32,958 nt of DNA. It comes from Leucogyrophana mollusca. Its lineage: Eukaryota; Basidiomycota; Agaricomycetes; Boletales. How positions within the stretch are numbered: the stretch's first letter is position 1; the number at the start of each line of letters is the position of its first letter. The notes beneath the pieces were generated by a model. That model was given only the letters and a program-made list of their open reading frames with translations. It had not been told where the DNA came from and made no database searches. A program made the translations under genes and the position numbers. The stretch is from contig MU266608.1 in NCBI GenBank assembly GCA_021014945.1, positions 1 through 32,958 of the forward strand. The letters run 5' to 3'. Positions 32,353 to 32,958 of the stretch are shown piece after piece.

Positions 32353-32958
32353 GTTCGTGTCTGAAGGAGCGAGATTCAATTTGTTGAAGTTCGAACAGTG
32401 AAGCTTGAAGTTTGAAGCCGTGCCAAGTGCCGGTCGGGACCTAAGCGAGCGACCACACCTCTCCAGATGGGGCTGGAGAATCGCGTGAGAGTGAACCGAA
32501 CAGGAAGGGAACTACAGTTGACTATCTCATAGTGCATAACACTGGTGACCACCCTTGCTTATGCATTATGATATTGTATGCATGACCGTATCGGTCACAA
32601 TGTGTGACCCCCCGTGACACCGTGTGACCACCAACCAAAAGGCAGTCACTCCAGACACCAATCAATGATAATGTTGTAGTCGGTGACTGCAGCACATTAA
32701 CAGTATATTAATTATGTGAAAAATATAGCACCAGAGTGTCAGACGTTCGAGGTTGAGTGCCCCAAAACTTGAGAGACATTCGCTCGTGAGACATGAACCC
32801 AGGCTGCCTAAAGTGGCCATGAAGTTTTCGTGGCTGCTGCTGGAGTGTGACAACCTAAAGGCCATCAGCATTTGAGTGTATGCAGAGCTGCTCCGACTTT
32901 TCACATAGCTCCATCCCTTTTACCACATCCTGTTGTGATTGGCTGCTTGTCATCATGA
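32353..32958. other. Upstream region of the DUF6534 gene, no other gene seen
   Basis: No exon recognised. Several GTGAC/GTCAC words cluster at 32545-32630. Confidence 0.45.
32593..32609. promoter_or_regulatory. Inverted repeat GGTCACA-N3-TGTGACC
   Basis: Perfect 7-base arms with a 3-base spacer about 240 bp upstream of the DUF6534 start, followed by further half-sites (GTGAC and GTGTGACC up to 32629). This is a possible binding site for a dimeric regulator. Confidence 0.4.

Overview
The window reads as nuclear DNA of a mushroom-forming basidiomycete (Agaricomycetes). The reasons are genes cut by many GT-AG introns of about 45-70 bp, a FunK1-type protein kinase, a seven-helix DUF6534 membrane protein, an F-box protein, a WD40 protein with the C-terminal style common in these fungi, and no bacterial operon signals. 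The species cannot be named from sequence alone. All exon models were built by hand from reading-frame continuity, splice sites and family motifs.

Layout from left to right. (1) 1-4460: a cytochrome P450 (minus strand, 1276-3448) lies just downstream of a broken O-methyltransferase remnant (minus, 3608-4181). A dispersed repeat (R1, 401-991) lies beyond the P450 3' end, and a short direct repeat of about 50 bp flanks the P450/methyltransferase segment. (2) 4467-9322: a large 15-exon minus-strand gene encodes an EF-hand plus two ZZ-type zinc fingers with a C-terminal coiled coil. (3) 9851-14387: the plus-strand gene for the XPF/Rad1/Rad16 DNA-repair endonuclease, 12 exons, head-to-head with the ZZ gene across a promoter region of about 530 bp that contains a 10-bp-arm palindrome. 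(4) 15816-17261: a single-exon F-box protein. (5) 17841-18373: R2, a second copy of R1. (6) 18942-26440: a complete FunK1 kinase gene followed by a tandem series of decayed or truncated relatives: an N-lobe scrap, two pseudogenes (units A and B), and one open half-kinase (unit C). (7) 27682-29319: a WD40 beta-propeller gene on minus, interrupted by a single in-frame TAA. (8) 30422-32352: a DUF6534 membrane-protein gene on minus.

The conserved core is the XPF gene, with the ZZ/EF-hand gene sharing its promoter region. The two outer parts are accessory: P450 plus methyltransferase (specialised metabolism, decaying), F-box, FunK1 array and WD40, all from families that expand and decay quickly in basidiomycetes. 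The most interesting structure is the FunK1 array. One tandem copy keeps an open reading frame that begins near the kinase hinge, with its HRD-type loop and an intron at the same position as in the full gene, while its neighbours each lost the HRD arginine independently. No RNA gene, CRISPR array or complete transposon was found.
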